NCBI GenBank assembly: GCA_964510225.1
Contig: CAZEAN010000117.1
Location: 1-17,502, forward strand
DNA from: CAZEAN01 sp964510225
GTDB taxonomy: Bacteria; Planctomycetota; Planctomycetia; Isosphaerales; Isosphaeraceae
DNA: 17,502 nt
Direction of reading: 5' to 3'
Shown here: positions 15,926-17,502 of the stretch, one piece after another
Layout: the number at the start of each line of letters is the position of its first letter
Numbering within the stretch: position 1 is the first letter of the stretch
Translations under genes and position numbers: made by a program
Notes under the pieces: generated by a model
Told to the model about the DNA's origin: nothing
The model's input: only the letters and a program-made list of their open reading frames with translations
Databases searched by the model: none

Positions 15926-16414
15926 TGGCTCGCGCGTTGGTCATCCCCGAGACGCCCCGGCCCCCTACCACGACGGAGGGGGAGCGAGGCCTGGTCGGAT
16001 GGCTGCTCGCCTATTGCCACGCCGAGGTGGCTGGGGCGCCCAAGTCCACGGTCGATGCCAAGCGACGCGATTTCGAGGTCTTCCTCCGCTACTTCGCCGA
16101 GACGCTGCGGAGCGAGGAGCTCGACGACTGGACCCGGAGCGTCACGCTCGGCTTCCAGAACTGGCTCGTACACGAGGCGAACGAGGGCAGGGGGTATGCC
16201 CCGACCTCGGTCAACCGGGCGATGGCCACCCTACGTCGGGCGGCTCGGTGGATCCACGCGAAGCGACCGTTCCTCGCCGGGGACCCCTTCGAGCAGGTGA
16301 CCGACCTGGTCGTCTCGGTTCCCCCTGCAAAAGGGCTCTCGACGATTTAACGCCGGAGGGTGCTTGCGGCAGCCGATATGCTCGTCGCCCTCCAGACGCA
16401 TAAGAACCAGCGCC
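15925..16414 (+). pseudogene. Tyrosine recombinase, N-terminal part only, with in-frame TAA
   Basis: ATG 15925 overlaps the toxin stop by one base (TGATG), so the three genes were translationally coupled; GTG 15922 is an alternative. Residues about 25-125 look like the SAM-like core-binding domain of phage integrases: VGWLLAYCHAEV, STVDAKRRDFEVFLRYFAET, SVNRAMATLRRAARWIH. The frame stops at TAA 16348-16350 inside KGLSTI and continues in frame as RRRVLAAADMLVALQTHKNQ, the expected start of the catalytic domain, so TAA probably replaced a Gln codon. About 20 codons later the homology ends and a different coding sequence begins. The R-H-R-Y catalytic residues are absent. Composition is GC-rich like the toxin-antitoxin genes. 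Confidence 0.8.
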
Positions 16415-16720
16415 GTGATCGATTCTGCGTTGAAGGCCATCGAGGGTATTGAGGACGAACAGTCTCGTACCAAAGCTTTGACGAGTCTGCTCCCCCATCT
16501 TGATCCAACGGATCGGGTTACCGCGCTTGATTCTTCGTACAAGGCCATAGAGTATTGAAGACGAGTCTTCACGTGCCGAAGCTTTGATGAGTCTGATACC
16601 GCATCTTGAAGTTTCCCCGCATCAAGTGCTACTCAGGATGATTCGGAGCATCAAGTCGGACAAAGAACGGCTACCAGCAGTGGCGGCATTCGTGGCACAA
16701 CTTGTGAACGTCGACTACGC
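16415..16720 (+). pseudogene. Remnant of a helical-repeat (HEAT-like) protein, frameshifted
   Basis: Two copies of a 36-residue unit lie 108 nt apart (AAGGCCAT at 16433 and 16541) and a third, diverged one follows. Unit 1 reads ALKAIEGIEDEQSRTKALTS then LLPHL. Unit 2 reads AIE, then EDESSRAEALMSLIPHLE. Unit 3 reads SIKSDKERLPAVAAFVAQL. Between AIE and EDE two bases are missing compared with unit 1 (GAGGGTATT against GAGTATT near 16550), which causes the frameshift. Such paired-helix repeats with DExxRAxAL form solenoids in large bacterial proteins, some of them STAND/NACHT-type sensors. No other domain survives here, so the parent protein is unknown. Neither start nor end is visible. Confidence 0.65.
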
Positions 16721-17361
16721 TCATCGGCAGTGTCCGTCTTCCGAACGACGTCGTTTGGGGGCGGACGCTGCGAGCCCAGGCCATTGGTCGCAAGAATTCG
16801 TGATTCGTCGACAGCGATCACGGTGGCCGGACCGCGCCGACACTGTTCAGTCTGGTGTGCGGCTGGACACGAAGCTTCAGAGGAGCGACGCTGTGCGGCC
16901 ACCGCGATCGCTTCCAACGAAGAGGTCGTTCTTCCTGTCATACGGAGCTTCGGATAACAGGAAATACTTTGATATCAATAATATACGGATTCCAAGTCGA
17001 ATCGACCGAACCTGTACGTGGTGAACCGACGAGTTCACTCCGCATCATCCGATAGCAGGTCATCCCAGACGTGCAGCCACATCTCCTTGGTCCAAGCCGA
17101 GACCGGTATCAGCGAGAGCTCGAATCACTGGGTGACCTCCGTCAACTCAAACGATCGTTGCGGGCGTAGTCATTCCTCTATGATCGAGCAACCTGATGAT
17201 GGGATCCGGATCATGCGGAGTCGAATCGGTGAAAGAGCTGTTTGATGATTCAGGTCAATCGGATTGAGAGCCCAGAGCGTCGGTTGGACTCTGCATCATC
17301 TCGAGGTTGGCATCATTGCGGCCGATCGCCTGGACTCGATCGAGGAAGAACTCTCCCGCTT
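16721..17361. other. 640 bp with no recognisable gene
   Basis: Open frames on both strands are short, unlike any family I know, and have no convincing start signals. A small dyad GTGAAC/GTTCAC lies near 17020-17035. On the minus strand a frame reading AKVEAGEFFLDRVQAIGRND then ANLEMMQSPTDALGSQSD (about 17370-17245) looks protein-like and could be a relic. The stretch is best read as decayed intergenic DNA between two gene remnants. Confidence 0.5.
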
Positions 17362-17502
17362 CTACCTTGGCTCTGTGGCAAAGTCGCCGCTGGCCGTGTT
17401 TCTACTCCCCCCGCTGACCGAGGCAGCCTGGCCGCTGGCCGTGTTCGAGTTCCCCCCGCTGACCGAGGCAGCCTGGCCGCTGGCCGTGTTCGAGTTCCCC
17501 CC
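17362..17502 (-). pseudogene. YadA-head-like repeat protein fragment, running in from the right edge
   Basis: On the minus strand the 45-bp repeats encode NSNTASGQAASVSGG units, then GGSRNTASGDFAT, then EPR and TAG (17362-17364). The NTASGxxASVSGG pattern is the left-handed beta-roll unit of YadA/Hep_Hag-type heads in adhesins and other large surface proteins. The stop comes four residues after the pattern breaks (DFAT then EPR), without any anchor or C-terminal domain, so the gene looks 3'-truncated. The 5' part lies outside the window. The plus strand also lacks stops here (PLAVFEFPPLTEAAW units), but that reading has no known counterpart and I regard it as a shadow. Confidence 0.62.
17386..17502. 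repeat. 45-bp tandem repeat, 2.6 copies to the window end
   Basis: Copies start at 17386, 17431 and 17476. Copies 2 and 3 are identical over the 27 bases available; copy 1 differs only at 17401-17406 (TCTACT against CGAGTT). Forty-five bases are 15 codons, and the repeat encodes the beta-roll unit on the minus strand. Ending in identical repeats is consistent with an assembly break at this point. Confidence 0.9.

Noticed and set aside
411..16350. Stop-codon reassignment or readthrough as an explanation for the in-frame stops
   Set aside because: All three stop codons are involved, different amino acids are expected at the sites, frameshifts occur in the same genes, and intact genes here end normally with TAA, TAG or TGA.
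17249..17502. Plus-strand frame through the 45-bp repeats (PLAVFEFPPLTEAAW units)
   Set aside because: It opens after two adjacent TGA codons, has no good start, and has no counterpart I know; the minus-strand reading matches a known repeat family.
17386..17502. CRISPR-like array
   Set aside because: The repeats are contiguous with no unique spacers and have a 45-bp coding period.

Overview
The window looks like chromosome from a planctomycete, probably close to Isosphaeraceae. Three things point there: a very large membrane Ser/Thr kinase with an N-terminal anti-sigma-like Cys/His motif and a TPR-rich C-terminus; an ECF sigma factor of the kind planctomycetes keep beside such kinases; and a giant secreted beta-helix protein with an LEPR-XLL-like N-terminus. 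A short leucine-rich-repeat protein with an N-terminal membrane anchor fits the same group. This placement is inferred from protein style, not from a marker gene.

Layout. Positions 1-2770 hold a decayed mobile segment on the minus strand. It contains a P4-type primase/SF3 helicase gene, cut at one end and carrying two in-frame stops, and next to it a complete but dead ISAzo13-like insertion sequence of about 1.3 kb with recognisable terminal inverted repeats. A 17-bp imperfect direct repeat brackets the whole segment. Positions 2800-11630 are the intact core: the kinase (+), converging on a beta-helix protein gene (-) that contains a 10-N assembly gap, and upstream of that on the same strand the ECF sigma factor. 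The beta-helix gene has a leader that can fold into nested stems. Positions 11630-12650 have no intact gene but hold a transposase tail, direct repeats and several dyads. An intact LRR membrane-anchored gene follows (12654-13586).

From 13760 to the end lies a second decayed accessory region. It has a two-gene minus-strand unit of unknown function (second gene broken), a perfect 26-bp palindrome, and an overlapping plus-strand cassette of UPF0175-type antitoxin, DUF3368/PIN-like toxin and tyrosine recombinase. The toxin is broken by a 4-nt tandem duplication, and the recombinase is stopped and truncated. After it come a frameshifted remnant of a helical-repeat protein and, entering from the right edge on the minus strand, 45-bp repeats that encode YadA-head-like 15-residue units.

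How it fits together. The kinase, beta-helix protein and sigma factor are intact and plausibly form a signalling/surface group, though their order differs from the usual sigma-kinase adjacency. Almost every gene of mobile or defence character carries one or two point lesions (stop codons of all three types, 1-, 2- or 4-nt indels). The flanks therefore read as former genomic islands in early decay, unless some lesions are assembly errors. I did not find a convincing intact new system. The most original signals are the structured leader of the beta-helix gene, the antitoxin-toxin-recombinase cassette with its possibly reversible frameshift, and the 26-bp palindrome.
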